A stretch of DNA of 64,000 nt from Modicisalibacter coralii (GCF_004117855.1 NZ_QWBW01000010.1:79778-143777), one strand, 5' to 3'; positions 38,791-48,065 are shown, counted from the stretch's first letter. Translations and numbers: made by a program. Notes: a model not told the origin generated them from the letters alone.

Positions 38791-40587
38791 ATGCCCAGAA
38801 AACTGCGCCTTTCGGAGATCACGGCACAGGCTCGGCGAGCCAATGTCGTCGAAGATGTGCTGCATGCCGGCGACCCGCCGACGCTGCACGACTTGACGGA
38901 GAGTCTGCGTTTCACCCCCAACGACGGGCGAATCTGGTTCGATACCCGCCGCATGCTGCTGTTCGGCGCCAACTCGTTCGGCGCCCTGCGTCGTGAGCTG
39001 ATCGAGGCCCTGGGCCCCATCGGCGCACGCGATCTGCTGATGCGCGTCGGCTTCTCGGCCGGGGCCTCGGATGCCGCCTTCGTGCGCAAGCACTGGCCGG
39101 ATAACGACGACGCCGGGGTCTTGAGCGCGGGCGAGCGCCTGCATGCGGTCATGGGGATGGTCAAGGTCGAGACCATACGCCGCGATCACGACATCCCCAA
39201 CGGCACCTTCGACGCGGAGTTTCTCTGGCACGACTCCATCGAAGCCGCCGAGCACATCAAGGCCTACGGGCTTTCCCCGGAGCCCATCTGCTGGATGCAG
39301 CTCGGCTATGCCAGTGGCTATGCCAGCGCCTTCTATGGCAAGCGCGTGATCTATCGGGAACTCGAGTGCGCCGGCTGTGGCCATGCGCACTGCCGCATCG
39401 TGGGTGAAACCACCAATGAGCGCATGGACGACTTCGAGGATCTCGGCTGGCTGCAGCTCGACCGGCACACGCTGCCGAACGCCGAGGCACCGGCGCGAGC
39501 CTCCCGGCGCAAGACCGAGGCACCGCCAATCCCCGGGAGCACCGCCGCCGGTAGCGATTTTCAGAGGATCGTGGGGATTTCCGCCGCCGTCAGCATCGCC
39601 CTGCAGAAGATCGAGCGCGTGGCCCCCACGCCGGCCACCGTGCTGCTCAATGGCGAGTCGGGGGTGGGCAAGGATCTCTTCGCCAATGCGTTGCACCGCA
39701 ACAGCCTGCTGGCAGAAGGTCCCTTCGTCGCCCTCAACTGCGCGGCGATCCCCGACACGCTGATCGAGGCCGAGCTGTTCGGCGTGGAGAAAGGCGCCTT
39801 CACCGGAGCGGAACGCAGTCGCCCCGGGCGTTTCGAACGCGCCGACGGCGGGACCCTCTTTCTCGATGAAATCCCGTCATTGAGCCTGGAAGCCCAGGGC
39901 AAGCTGCTGCGCACGCTGCAGGATGGCGAGATCGAGCGCGTCGGCGGGGGCCAGCCGATCCGGGTCGACGTGCGCATCGTCGCCGCCTCGAACAAGGATC
40001 TGTTTCAGGAAGTCCAGGCCGGCCGCTTCAGAGAGGACCTCTACTATCGCCTCAACGTCTTCCCGATTCGGCTGCCGCCGTTGCGGGAGCGGCGCGACGA
40101 CATTCCGCTGCTGGTCGAGCATTTCTCACGCCACTACGCCGAGCGCTATCGGAAATCGATCACCGGGCTGACCCGCAAGGCCTCCGACGCCTTGCTGGAA
40201 TACGACTACCCCGGCAACATCCGCGAACTCCAGAACCTGGTGGAACGTGGCGTCATCAATGCCATGGATGGCGGGCCGATCGATGTCTTTCACCTGTTCG
40301 AGGACACCGCCTTCTCCTCGAACCCCGGCCCCCGGCTCAGAATCAACCGCGCCGGCGACCTCGAGACGACCGACGCCGGCGGCGCCACTGAAGCCGGCCC
40401 CGCCGGTGCGCCCGGCAAGCCCGCGGTCGAGCGGGAAGTCGAAATGCTCGAACGGGTGCTCAGCGACAGCGAAGGCAACGTCTCCCAGGCCGCCCGCGAC
40501 CTGGGCATCACCCGCGCCAAGCTCGCCTATCGACTGCAGAAGCTGGAGCTGGACCCCAGCCGGTATCGCTATCCCAACAAGTGGTGA
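38791..40587 (+). CDS. Sigma-54-dependent activator of the XylR/DmpR family
   Basis: A 598-residue regulator: XylR_N aromatic-sensing domain (about 30-140), V4R region with clustered C193, C196 and C201 (CAGCGHAHC), AAA+ domain (about 257-490) with Walker A GESGVGKD (288-295) and the sigma-54 contact loop GAFTGA (335-340), and a C-terminal Fis-type HTH (SQAARDLGITRAKLAYRLQKL). The family relieves N-terminal repression on binding phenols, toluenes or similar compounds. It is divergent from the cupin operon, whose promoter is sigma-54 type. Confidence 0.94.
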   Translation: MPRKLRLSEITAQARRANVVEDVLHAGDPPTLHDLTESLRFTPNDGRIWFDTRRMLLFGANSFGALRRELIEALGPIGARDLLMRVGFSAGASDAAFVRKHWPDNDDAGVLSAGERLHAVMGMVKVETIRRDHDIPNGTFDAEFLWHDSIEAAEHIKAYGLSPEPICWMQLGYASGYASAFYGKRVIYRELECAGCGHAHCRIVGETTNERMDDFEDLGWLQLDRHTLPNAEAPARASRRKTEAPPIPGSTAAGSDFQRIVGISAAVSIALQKIERVAPTPATVLLNGESGVGKDLFANALHRNSLLAEGPFVALNCAAIPDTLIEAELFGVEKGAFTGAERSRPGRFERADGGTLFLDEIPSLSLEAQGKLLRTLQDGEIERVGGGQPIRVDVRIVAASNKDLFQEVQAGRFREDLYYRLNVFPIRLPPLRERRDDIPLLVEHFSRHYAERYRKSITGLTRKASDALLEYDYPGNIRELQNLVERGVINAMDGGPIDVFHLFEDTAFSSNPGPRLRINRAGDLETTDAGGATEAGPAGAPGKPAVEREVEMLERVLSDSEGNVSQAARDLGITRAKLAYRLQKLELDPSRYRYPNKW

Positions 40588-40651
40588 GCGCTGGCGGGCG
40601 CCCTGGTCGACGTTGCGAGCCAAGCCGACAGTCCCTCTAAGGGCAGACAGC

Positions 40652-41923
40652 TCATTGCCCACGTAGATCGTTGAGGATCGCCTCGGCCACATCCACCCTC
40701 ACCTTGCCTTGGGCCACGAGTTCCCGAGCCACCTTGTCGATTTCTTCACCCGCAGCCCCGACCATCACCGCGATGTTCTTGGCATGCAGGGCCATGTGCC
40801 CTTTCTGGATCCCGGTGGTGGCCAGCGCCTTGAGCGCGGCGAAGTTCTGGGCCAGGCCGACCGCGGCAATGGTGCAGGCCAGTCTTTCTGCGGTCTGTGC
40901 GCCCATGATGTCGAGTGCGATGCGGGCTGTCGGGTGGGAACGCGTGGCGCCACCGATCAACCCCACAGCCAGAGGCATTTCGATGGTACCAGTGAGGTTG
41001 CCGTCGGCGTCCGCTTCCCACTGAGTGAGCGAGCGATACTGTCCCGAACGGGCGGCGTAAGCATGAGCTCCGGCCTCGACGGCCCGCGTATCGTTGCCCG
41101 TCGCCAGCACCACCGCACTGACGCCGTTCATGACGCCCTTGTTGTGAGTCGCAGCCCGGTAGGGGTCGATATCGGCAAAATCGAACGCCGCCAGGATGCC
41201 GTCACGCACCTCGGCACCCCCGATATCGTCCAGCGACCAAGTGGCCCTTGCCCGGGCCAAACGACGATCCGCCAAGTTGGAGAGGATACGCAGATAGGTC
41301 CGGCCACCGGTCCACTCGGCAATCCTCGGTGCCACCGCTTCGGCCATGGAATTCACGGCATTGGCGCCCATGGCGTCGCGGGTATCGACGATCAGGTGGG
41401 TAATGACCATCGGCCCGGTCCGCCCGGGCAGGATGCGCACCTCGATGTCGTGGAAACCGCCACCGTGCTTGAGCAGGACCGGATCGGTCTCATCGCAGAG
41501 GGCCTTGATATCGGCAAAGTGCTCCAGAATCTGTAGCCGTGCGAACTCGGGATTGCTCACGCCGACCAGTTGTACCTGGGCAATCATCTGCGCACCGGAC
41601 ATGGCTGTGGTGAAACCGCCGGTACTGCGGCACTGACGCGCGGCATTGCAGACCGCGGCAACCACCGAGGACTCCTCGGTTGCCATCGGCACCAGGACGT
41701 CCCTCCCGTCGATCAGCATATTGGTGGCAACGCCCAAAGGCACGTTCATGGTCCCGATGACGTTCTCGATCATCGAGTCGGCTGTCGCCGAATCCAAGTT
41801 GCCAGTATTGCGCATATGGGCAACCGCATCGGCCCCCAGCCCTGCCGCCTTGGCGACCCTTTCCAGACGCTCGGCGGGAGACAGCTTGTGCAGCCCCGGA
41901 ATACGGGAGGTCGTGGTTGTCAT
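40652..41923 (-). CDS. mvaA: Degradative (class II) hydroxymethylglutaryl-CoA reductase
   Basis: A 423-residue enzyme strongly similar in pattern to HMG-CoA reductase of Pseudomonas mevalonii: MIENVIGT, the catalytic Glu near residue 84 (ATEESSVVAA), DAMGANAVN, Lys in THNKGVMNG, Asp in ATGNDTRAVEAG and His in GHMALHAKN. In mevalonate users it runs in the oxidative direction, turning mevalonate plus CoA into HMG-CoA with reduction of NAD. It is the last gene of a TRAP-transporter operon. HMG-CoA lyase is not in this window. Confidence 0.95.
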   Translation of the reverse strand: MTTTTSRIPGLHKLSPAERLERVAKAAGLGADAVAHMRNTGNLDSATADSMIENVIGTMNVPLGVATNMLIDGRDVLVPMATEESSVVAAVCNAARQCRSTGGFTTAMSGAQMIAQVQLVGVSNPEFARLQILEHFADIKALCDETDPVLLKHGGGFHDIEVRILPGRTGPMVITHLIVDTRDAMGANAVNSMAEAVAPRIAEWTGGRTYLRILSNLADRRLARARATWSLDDIGGAEVRDGILAAFDFADIDPYRAATHNKGVMNGVSAVVLATGNDTRAVEAGAHAYAARSGQYRSLTQWEADADGNLTGTIEMPLAVGLIGGATRSHPTARIALDIMGAQTAERLACTIAAVGLAQNFAALKALATTGIQKGHMALHAKNIAVMVGAAGEEIDKVARELVAQGKVRVDVAEAILNDLRGQ

Positions 41924-41946
41924 CGCGGGTTATCTCCAGTGTTCAT

Positions 41947-43266
41947 TCAGTGAGCCGGCTGTGCGATCTGCTCGGGCAGCCAGGTCACGATGTCGGGGAA
42001 GAAGATGAAGAGCAGCAGACCAAGCAACTGCAGGATCAGGAAGGGCACGATCGCCCGGTAAACGGTTTCCATGCCGATGCCGTCCGGTAGCACACCCTTG
42101 ATGTAGAACAGCGTGTAGCCGAAGGGCGGCGTGATATACGCCATCTGGGCAGTGATCAGGAACAGCACGCCGAACCACAGGGGATCGAAGTCGAAGGCGT
42201 CGATGATCGGCAGGAAGACCGGGACGCACAGCAGGATGATGCCAATCTCGTCCAGGAACAGACCGAGGAAGATCAGCACCAGCATCATCGCCAGCAGGAC
42301 CAGCCAACGGCTCACGTTCAGATCCTGGATGAACTGCAGCAGCGAATCCGCACCACCGGTTCCGGTAAAGATGGCGACGAAGATCTTCGCCCCGATGGTG
42401 ATCCACATGATCATCGTGGTCACCCGCAGGGTGTCCATCGCGGCCCCCTGGAGATTGCCAAACGTCAGCGTTCGTTGCAGCGCAGCCGACACCAACGCCC
42501 CGACAACGCCAACCGCGGCCGCTTCTGTCGGTGTGGCGATACCGGCGTAGATACTACCCAGTACCGCAACGACGATCAGAGTCGGCAGGATCAGCGACTT
42601 GAGAGAGCCGAACATCTCCCGCAGATCGACCGCCTCCCCCTGCTGACGCGGCGCCTTTTCTGGTTGAAGCGTGGCGCGGATCACGATGTAGAGGATATAC
42701 AGACCCGCCAGCACCAGGCCCGGCACAATCCCCCCGGCAAACATCTTGCCCACGGAGATCTGCGCCGTGGCGGCATAGACGATGGTGATGATCGACGGTG
42801 GGATAAGGATGCCTAGCGTGCCGCCGGCACAGATGGTGCCCAGCGCCAACCGTTGGTCGTAACCCCGCTGGAGCATGGACGGCAACGCCAGGATCCCCAT
42901 TGCGGCCACCGCCGCACCGACGATACCGGTCATGGCGGCCATCACCGTACAGATCGCCACAGTGCCCACGGCCAGCCCGCCGGGCAGACGCCGGAACCAC
43001 AGTTCCATGGCGCGATATAGCGCGTCGATGATACCGGAGCGTTGCAGAACACTGGCCATCAATACATACAGTGGAATCGCCAGCAGGATGTCAGAGGTCA
43101 TGGCATCAAAGGTCTGGAGTACCGTCAGGACCAGAGCGTCCGTGCCCCAGAGCGAGAGTGTGAACAGCACCGCCAGAGAGGACAGAACGAACGCCAGTGG
43201 CATGCCACTCAGCAATAACACCAGCAACCCCACGAACATCATGGACAGCACCAGGGTGGAACTCAT
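41947..43266 (-). CDS. TRAP transporter large permease (DctM)
   Basis: A 439-residue integral membrane protein with about twelve spans. DctM motifs include FVLSSLAVLF, AVAAMGILALPSMLQRGYD, GTLGILIPPSIITIVYA and LGLFLDEIGIILLCVPVFLPI. It drives sodium-coupled uptake of an organic acid delivered by DctP. The start overlaps the DctQ stop by four bases; HMG-CoA reductase follows 23 bp downstream. Confidence 0.95.
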   Translation of the reverse strand: MSSTLVLSMMFVGLLVLLLSGMPLAFVLSSLAVLFTLSLWGTDALVLTVLQTFDAMTSDILLAIPLYVLMASVLQRSGIIDALYRAMELWFRRLPGGLAVGTVAICTVMAAMTGIVGAAVAAMGILALPSMLQRGYDQRLALGTICAGGTLGILIPPSIITIVYAATAQISVGKMFAGGIVPGLVLAGLYILYIVIRATLQPEKAPRQQGEAVDLREMFGSLKSLILPTLIVVAVLGSIYAGIATPTEAAAVGVVGALVSAALQRTLTFGNLQGAAMDTLRVTTMIMWITIGAKIFVAIFTGTGGADSLLQFIQDLNVSRWLVLLAMMLVLIFLGLFLDEIGIILLCVPVFLPIIDAFDFDPLWFGVLFLITAQMAYITPPFGYTLFYIKGVLPDGIGMETVYRAIVPFLILQLLGLLLFIFFPDIVTWLPEQIAQPAH

Positions 43267-43775
43267 ACCGCCACCTCCCGCCCCAGGGCCCGCCGAGCCG
43301 CCAGGATGGTCTCCGCCACGGCCTGCAACGACAGCAACAGGAAAGCCACCGGAATCAGCGCCTTCACCGGCCAGATGGCTGGGTTCCAGGCGGTGAAGGA
43401 CGTCTCGCCGCTGTCATAGGCATTCATTGCCACCGGCAGGCTTTGATCGATGAAAATGACCGCGACGGTGACGATCAACGGATAGGTCAGGCAATCCACC
43501 AGCCCGGCCAAACGGGGAGACAGTTTGCCGTAGAGGATGTCGACATTGACGTGACCCGCGGTGTGCAGCAGATAGGGCCCGGCCAACATGAAATACGGCC
43601 CGAACAGCAATGTCGCCAGCTCCATGGCCCAGGTGGTCGGCGCGTCGAAGAAGTAGCGGGAAACCACTTCATAGCTGATCACCGCCACCATGATGAAGAC
43701 GAGCACGGAGACCGCACCGGCCACCCAGCGATTGATCGCCGTGATGAGCCGGCAGTAGCCGAGCAGAACAGCCAT
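43263..43775 (-). CDS. TRAP transporter small permease (DctQ)
   Basis: A 170-residue protein with four membrane spans and the conserved beginning of the DctQ domain (NRWVAGAVSVLVFIMVAVISYEVVSRYFF). It bridges DctM to the binding protein. It lies between dctP (67 bp) and dctM (overlap) in the proposed mevalonate operon. Confidence 0.93.
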   Translation of the reverse strand: MAVLLGYCRLITAINRWVAGAVSVLVFIMVAVISYEVVSRYFFDAPTTWAMELATLLFGPYFMLAGPYLLHTAGHVNVDILYGKLSPRLAGLVDCLTYPLIVTVAVIFIDQSLPVAMNAYDSGETSFTAWNPAIWPVKALIPVAFLLLSLQAVAETILAARRALGREVAV

Positions 43776-43842
43776 AGGGAAACCTCGGGAAAGGGCAGCC
43801 CGACGTTGCCGGCGGGCTGCGATGTGACTCGGAGGTGGACGC

Positions 43843-44898
43843 TTAGTCCATCAGGCCCAGTTCTTTCATGAAGACGATCTGGCTATCCAGGATCCTGTTG
43901 GCCAGCTCGTCGTCGCCCGCGGCCTTACGCCAGGCTCTCATGGCAGTGGGTCGGCCCTGGGCAATGACGTCCGGGCTCAGGTGGATGACCTCCACGCCTT
44001 GCTCCTGGAACGCCTTCAGGGCCACGGCATCCTGGGCCAGGATGTGCTGACGCAAGGACGACGAGATTTCCCGGGCCGCCACTTCGAGCGCCGCCTTGTA
44101 GGAATCCGGCAGCTTGTTGTAGGCGGCCTGATTCGCGACATAGCTGGTTGCGGTGGTCGGCTGGTGGAAGCCCGGTACCACCACGTACTTGGCCACTTCG
44201 CCGAGGCCGGCTTCCAGGTTGGCGGTCAAATCGCCACGATCCGCAAAATCGATCACGCCCTTCTCCAGCGCCTGATAGACCTCCGCCGTGGGTAGCGCCG
44301 TCGTGGCCACGCCGAACTCCGCCATGACGGTGCTGGCCAGCCCGACGAAGCGGCCCTTCTTGCCTTTCAGATCATCCAGGGAATGAATCGGGAACTTGGA
44401 GTGGATCGGCTCCTGCCCATAGACGGTTGGCGCGATATAGAAAAGCCCCGCCTTGGCATAGGCTTCGCGGGCCATTTCCAGCCCTCCCTTCTCGTAGAAC
44501 CAAGCTTCGTACTGGTCCGGTTCGGGAAAACCGAAGGGCACGGTGCTGGTAAAAGCAAAGGCCGGGACAGACCCGGCTTCGTAGCCATCGAAGGTTTTCA
44601 TCATCTGAAAGGCCCCGGCACGAACGGCCTCGAACGCCTGGGCCGACGGCGCCAACTGACCACCGGCAAACAGGCGTATCTGGAACTTTCCGTCGGTCAA
44701 CTCAGCGACACGCTGGACGAATTTCTTCTCGTAATTGTAAGGCGTAGTCCCGGCATCCCAGAGCGCCTGCATACGCCAGTTGACAGACGGCATTTCATCC
44801 GCCGAAGCCACCAGAGGAGAAAAGGATGCCGTCGCCAAAACGGCAGCTGACAACGTCTTGACAAAGAGGCGGCGGCGTCCCTGATCTGTTGTTTTCAT
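43843..44898 (-). CDS. TRAP transporter solute-binding protein (DctP), candidate mevalonate binder
   Basis: A 351-residue periplasmic protein. The leader MKTTDQGRRRLFVKTLSAAVL carries a twin-arginine-like RRRLF motif and is cleaved near residue 33. The DctP core is clear: FQIRLFAGGQLAPSAQAFEAVRAGAF and GKKGRFVGLASTVMAEFGVATTALPTAEVYQALEKGVID. It is the first gene of the operon that ends with class II HMG-CoA reductase, so the ligand is likely mevalonate or a close hydroxy acid. Confidence 0.93.
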   Translation of the reverse strand: MKTTDQGRRRLFVKTLSAAVLATASFSPLVASADEMPSVNWRMQALWDAGTTPYNYEKKFVQRVAELTDGKFQIRLFAGGQLAPSAQAFEAVRAGAFQMMKTFDGYEAGSVPAFAFTSTVPFGFPEPDQYEAWFYEKGGLEMAREAYAKAGLFYIAPTVYGQEPIHSKFPIHSLDDLKGKKGRFVGLASTVMAEFGVATTALPTAEVYQALEKGVIDFADRGDLTANLEAGLGEVAKYVVVPGFHQPTTATSYVANQAAYNKLPDSYKAALEVAAREISSSLRQHILAQDAVALKAFQEQGVEVIHLSPDVIAQGRPTAMRAWRKAAGDDELANRILDSQIVFMKELGLMD

Positions 44899-45416
44899 GG
44901 CGTTCTCCGATACTCATGTTGGTCAATGTTTTTGGTTTTCTTGTGCGTGTGCGGCGTCGGTAAAATTATATCGAGTCGCTTCCAGTTATGAGGGAGTGGC
45001 CACGATGCCCGAGCAGCCCCCATTTCGTCTGGCCCACTTTTTGACGCGCGTTGACGCGCGCTGTGGCAAGGGAAACGCTATATAAATGCCTGCGCGGACT
45101 CGGCGTACCCAACGAATCGCTTCGTTGCGTGGCACTGGGGTGCCAGCCCGGTCAAAAGCTCGCCTAACTTCATGTTATGTCTCGCTTTCTGCGTTCCATG
45201 CGCCTCGCGCTTCATCTCGTTCGTTGATTTATTCAGCATTACCCAAGGGGCGCTCTGGCGGGTCCAGTCCCTTGCCAGAAGGCATGATCGTTTTCGCTAC
45301 TCTGCAGCTTCAGTCAAGCCTCCCCGATTCCGTGCCGGTCAAAAAGGTACAGTGCAGGTGATTGTACGATGTACTGTGCCCATGATAATTTGGGTACAAT
45401 TTTGGACGGAGGCGAT
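44899..45416. other. Divergent control region between TRAP operon and mocR-type gene
   Basis: About 520 bp without a convincing gene. GC content falls from about 45170 onward. It contains a perfect tandem copy of TTGACGCGCG (45041-45060), a hairpin AACGAA-TCGC-TTCGTT near 45112, and a cluster of GTAC-centred repeats next to the mocR start. Confidence 0.5.
45346..45400. promoter_or_regulatory. GTAC repeat cluster, candidate MocR operator
   Basis: Four GTAC-centred copies within 55 bp: GGTACAGTGC (45346-45355), ATTGTAC (45361-45367), GTACTGTGCC (45371-45380) and GGTACAAT (45393-45400). The first and third, and the second and fourth, are inverted copies of one another. MocR/PdxR regulators bind such repeats next to their own genes. 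The cluster ends 16 bp before the start codon. Confidence 0.5.
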
Positions 45417-46781
45417 ATGCCCAAATATCGTGACGTCATGGAGGCTATCCTCAAAGCCATGGATGAGAGGTACCTGGCACCGGGCACCAAGGTCGCCTCG
45501 ATCCGTGAAGCTGCCCGCCAGTATGGGGTATCCAAGAACACGATCATCGATGCCTACGACCAATTAGTCGCCATGGGTCGGCTACATGCACGCCAGGGAT
45601 CCGGTTTTTACGTCTCCAGACCACCGCCGTTGAGCAGTGTGGAAAAGACCAATGACTTGAGTGAGGCAGTGGACAGTGTCTCCCTGTTACGCGAACAATT
45701 GATAGGTAGCTTTACCGTACGCAGTGGCGATGGAAGAGCCCCTGCTAGCTGGATGGGGGGCGAAGAGCTTTCGCGTCTGACCAGACGCCTCGCCTCGACG
45801 GGAGAGAATAGCTTTGAATACGGCGCCCCTCAGGGCTACCCCCCACTCCGCGAAGCGATCGGCACCGTACTGGCGGGACGTTCTATACATGCCTCCCAGG
45901 ACCAGATTCTACTGACGTTTGGCGCCAACCATGCTTTTGATTTGATAATTCGCCACTTTGTCGATACGGGCGACAGCGTCCTGGTGGAAACCCCGGGGTA
46001 TTACCCCCTCTTTGGCAAGCTTCGCCTGGCTAAAGCCAAAATTGTCGGCATTCCGCGTAAAGAAGACGGCCCCGACCTCGATGACTTCGAGAGGAAGGTC
46101 AAACAGTACAGACCCAGACTCTTCTTTCTCCAGCCTAACGCGCAAAATCCGACGGGCAGCACCATGTCTCTCGGCAATATGCATCGACTACTGAGTCTCG
46201 CCGAACGGTATGGGATCACGCTGGTCGAAGACGACGCCTTCGCCGACATCTTGCCTCGCGGGAGTGGCCACCTGGCAGCTCTCGATGAATTTGAACGGGT
46301 CATTTACGTAGGTACTTTTTCCAAGACGTTATCTACCGGACTGCGTTCGGGTTACGTGGTTGGAAGCGTAAAACTAATAAACTCGCTAACAGATATCAAG
46401 ATGCTGACCGTGGTGAACACCTCGACATTTAATGAGCGGGTCATCCATGAAATGATCATCCGCGGCCGTTATCGGCGCCATCTTTTTCAATTACGAGAAA
46501 AAGTCGCCAAGGCAAGTGCTGCCGCGATTCAAACCTTGAAAGAGGCGGGTGTCAAAGCTTATGGCGGGCCCAACGGTGGGTATTACATGTGGGCCTGTTT
46601 ACCCCAGGCTATCGACACCATGAACTTGGCGAGGAAAGCCTCGGAAGAAGGCATATTCATTGCTCCCGGAGCCATCTTCTCATTGCGGCCGAATGGCCCC
46701 GACTCATCGGCCATGCGCATCAATATTGCCTATGCCAGCGATCATCGGTTCGTGAAATTCTTAAAGTCCAACATCGGTTAG
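45417..46781 (+). CDS. MocR-type regulator (GntR HTH fused to PLP aminotransferase domain)
   Basis: A 454-residue protein with an N-terminal GntR winged helix (about 1-72: SIREAARQYGVSKNTIIDAYDQL) and a fold-type I aminotransferase domain (about 95-454). PLP-site elements: PQGYPPLR, QPNAQNPTG, VEDDAFAD and the Schiff-base Lys in YVGTFSKTLSTGLRSGYV. GGAGGCG precedes ATG 45417. Its GC content is visibly lower than in the neighbouring operons. Divergent from the TRAP-HMG-CoA reductase operon, which it probably controls. Confidence 0.92.
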   Translation: MPKYRDVMEAILKAMDERYLAPGTKVASIREAARQYGVSKNTIIDAYDQLVAMGRLHARQGSGFYVSRPPPLSSVEKTNDLSEAVDSVSLLREQLIGSFTVRSGDGRAPASWMGGEELSRLTRRLASTGENSFEYGAPQGYPPLREAIGTVLAGRSIHASQDQILLTFGANHAFDLIIRHFVDTGDSVLVETPGYYPLFGKLRLAKAKIVGIPRKEDGPDLDDFERKVKQYRPRLFFLQPNAQNPTGSTMSLGNMHRLLSLAERYGITLVEDDAFADILPRGSGHLAALDEFERVIYVGTFSKTLSTGLRSGYVVGSVKLINSLTDIKMLTVVNTSTFNERVIHEMIIRGRYRRHLFQLREKVAKASAAAIQTLKEAGVKAYGGPNGGYYMWACLPQAIDTMNLARKASEEGIFIAPGAIFSLRPNGPDSSAMRINIAYASDHRFVKFLKSNIG

Positions 46782-46907
46782 CCCGCTTTTTTCATAGACC
46801 ACGAGAGAAATCGGGCGAAAGTGTCACGATGCCCCTATGAGCTCACGACCTCAAGCCATTGCACACCCGGCCGACGACGTATCTCGTATCTCGATCGCCG
46901 CTCCACC

Positions 46908-47684
46908 CTACCCGAGCAGGAAATGCCCGCCCACCATCAGCAGCAGCAACGCGAACGTCAGCTTCAGAACCCGCGCGGGTAACCGGGAGGCGAGCCGTGC
47001 GCCGAGTCGCGCGCCCGGCACACTCAGGATGACGATGCCGAAAAAGGCCGGCCAGTAGACATAGCCCGTGGTCCAGTTCATGGCGACCGCATCACCGCCG
47101 ACGAGCATCGCCGTCATCGCCCCCACCAGGGCCAGCGGGATGCCCGCCGCGGCCGCCGTGCCGATCGCCTGACGCATGGGGACGCTGCGCCACTCCAGGA
47201 AAGGCACCGTCAGCGCCCCGCCGCCGATGCCGAACAGCGCGGAGGCAATGCCGACCACGCTGCCGGCCGCCGCCATGCCCGGCCAGCCGGGAAGCGCCCG
47301 GGCGCCGCGCGGCCGGGCCCCCAGCAGCAGCTTGCCCGCCAGGCACAGGAAGAACAGGCCCAACAGCAGCGACAGGACACGCCCGGACAACGCATCGCCC
47401 AGAAAGACCCCACCGATCGCCCCGACCGTCATTCCCGGCAGCATCGGCAGCAGGCAGTCGAGACGCACGTTACCGTGACGATAATGCGCCCGGGCTGACG
47501 AAAGCGACGTGATGGCGATCGTGGCCAGCGACGTGCCTACCGCGAGATGCAGGGCGATGTCGCCCTCCACGCCTTGCCAGCCCAGCACTACCACCAGCAA
47601 CGGCACCACGACGACGCCCCCGCCGATACCGAACACGCCCGCCAGGAATCCGGCCAGCAGACCAATCAGGGGATACGCCACCAT
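46908..47684 (-). CDS. TauE/SafE-family (DUF81) membrane permease
   Basis: A 258-residue protein with about eight spans and the two family repeats, each with a Gly-rich loop: AGFLAGVFGIGGGVVVVPLL and GIASALFGIGGGALTVPFLE. The family exports sulfite, sulfoacetate or other small organosulfur or organic anions. A longer start at 47711 exists but lacks a ribosome binding site. No neighbouring gene indicates its substrate. Confidence 0.88.
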   Translation of the reverse strand: MVAYPLIGLLAGFLAGVFGIGGGVVVVPLLVVVLGWQGVEGDIALHLAVGTSLATIAITSLSSARAHYRHGNVRLDCLLPMLPGMTVGAIGGVFLGDALSGRVLSLLLGLFFLCLAGKLLLGARPRGARALPGWPGMAAAGSVVGIASALFGIGGGALTVPFLEWRSVPMRQAIGTAAAAGIPLALVGAMTAMLVGGDAVAMNWTTGYVYWPAFFGIVILSVPGARLGARLASRLPARVLKLTFALLLLMVGGHFLLG

Positions 47685-48065
47685 GGCATGTACTCTCGCT
47701 GGAAATTGCAAAAATTGTCTTCGGCGATGCCCAAATGACTCGTCCTTTTTCGCGCATCGATCGGATCTTGCCGCGCGGCCGTGGATGCCCCGTCAAAACA
47801 GTACACTGATACGCAGGGCCCATGACGAGCGATTCGAGTCCAGTGAAATCACGCAGCGGCACGGGAAGAGTACACCAAGAGAGACGACGACCGGCCGCGC
47901 AGAAACGTACGCTTGCGCTGACCGGCCTGCAAGCTTTCGAGACCCGAATGATCACTGCGACCGGCGCCCCGATTGCCGGGTAAGAACACGCATCATCATG
48001 ATGCCAGCTCGGTCTTCCGCAAGTAGGCGATCGCAGTGAGTCATGGCAACACCGTACCTGACGGG
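47685..48065. other. Intergenic region with an IS-end-like sequence
   Basis: About 380 bp without a supported gene. At 47782-47824 it matches the left end of the IS3-family element found at 62786-62829 (annotated separately). The rest shows nothing recognisable. Confidence 0.5.
47782..47824 (+). repeat. Probable relict IS3-family left end
   Basis: Shares CCCCGTYAA, then CAGTACACTGAKACG and a nearby CCCATG in the same order and spacing with the left end of the IS element at 62786-62829. No transposase follows, so this looks like a decayed or solo IS end. Confidence 0.5.

Noticed and set aside
45041..45060. Tandem TTGACGCGCG as the start of a CRISPR or iteron array.
   Set aside because: Only two 10-bp copies with no spacers and no further repeats or replication genes nearby.
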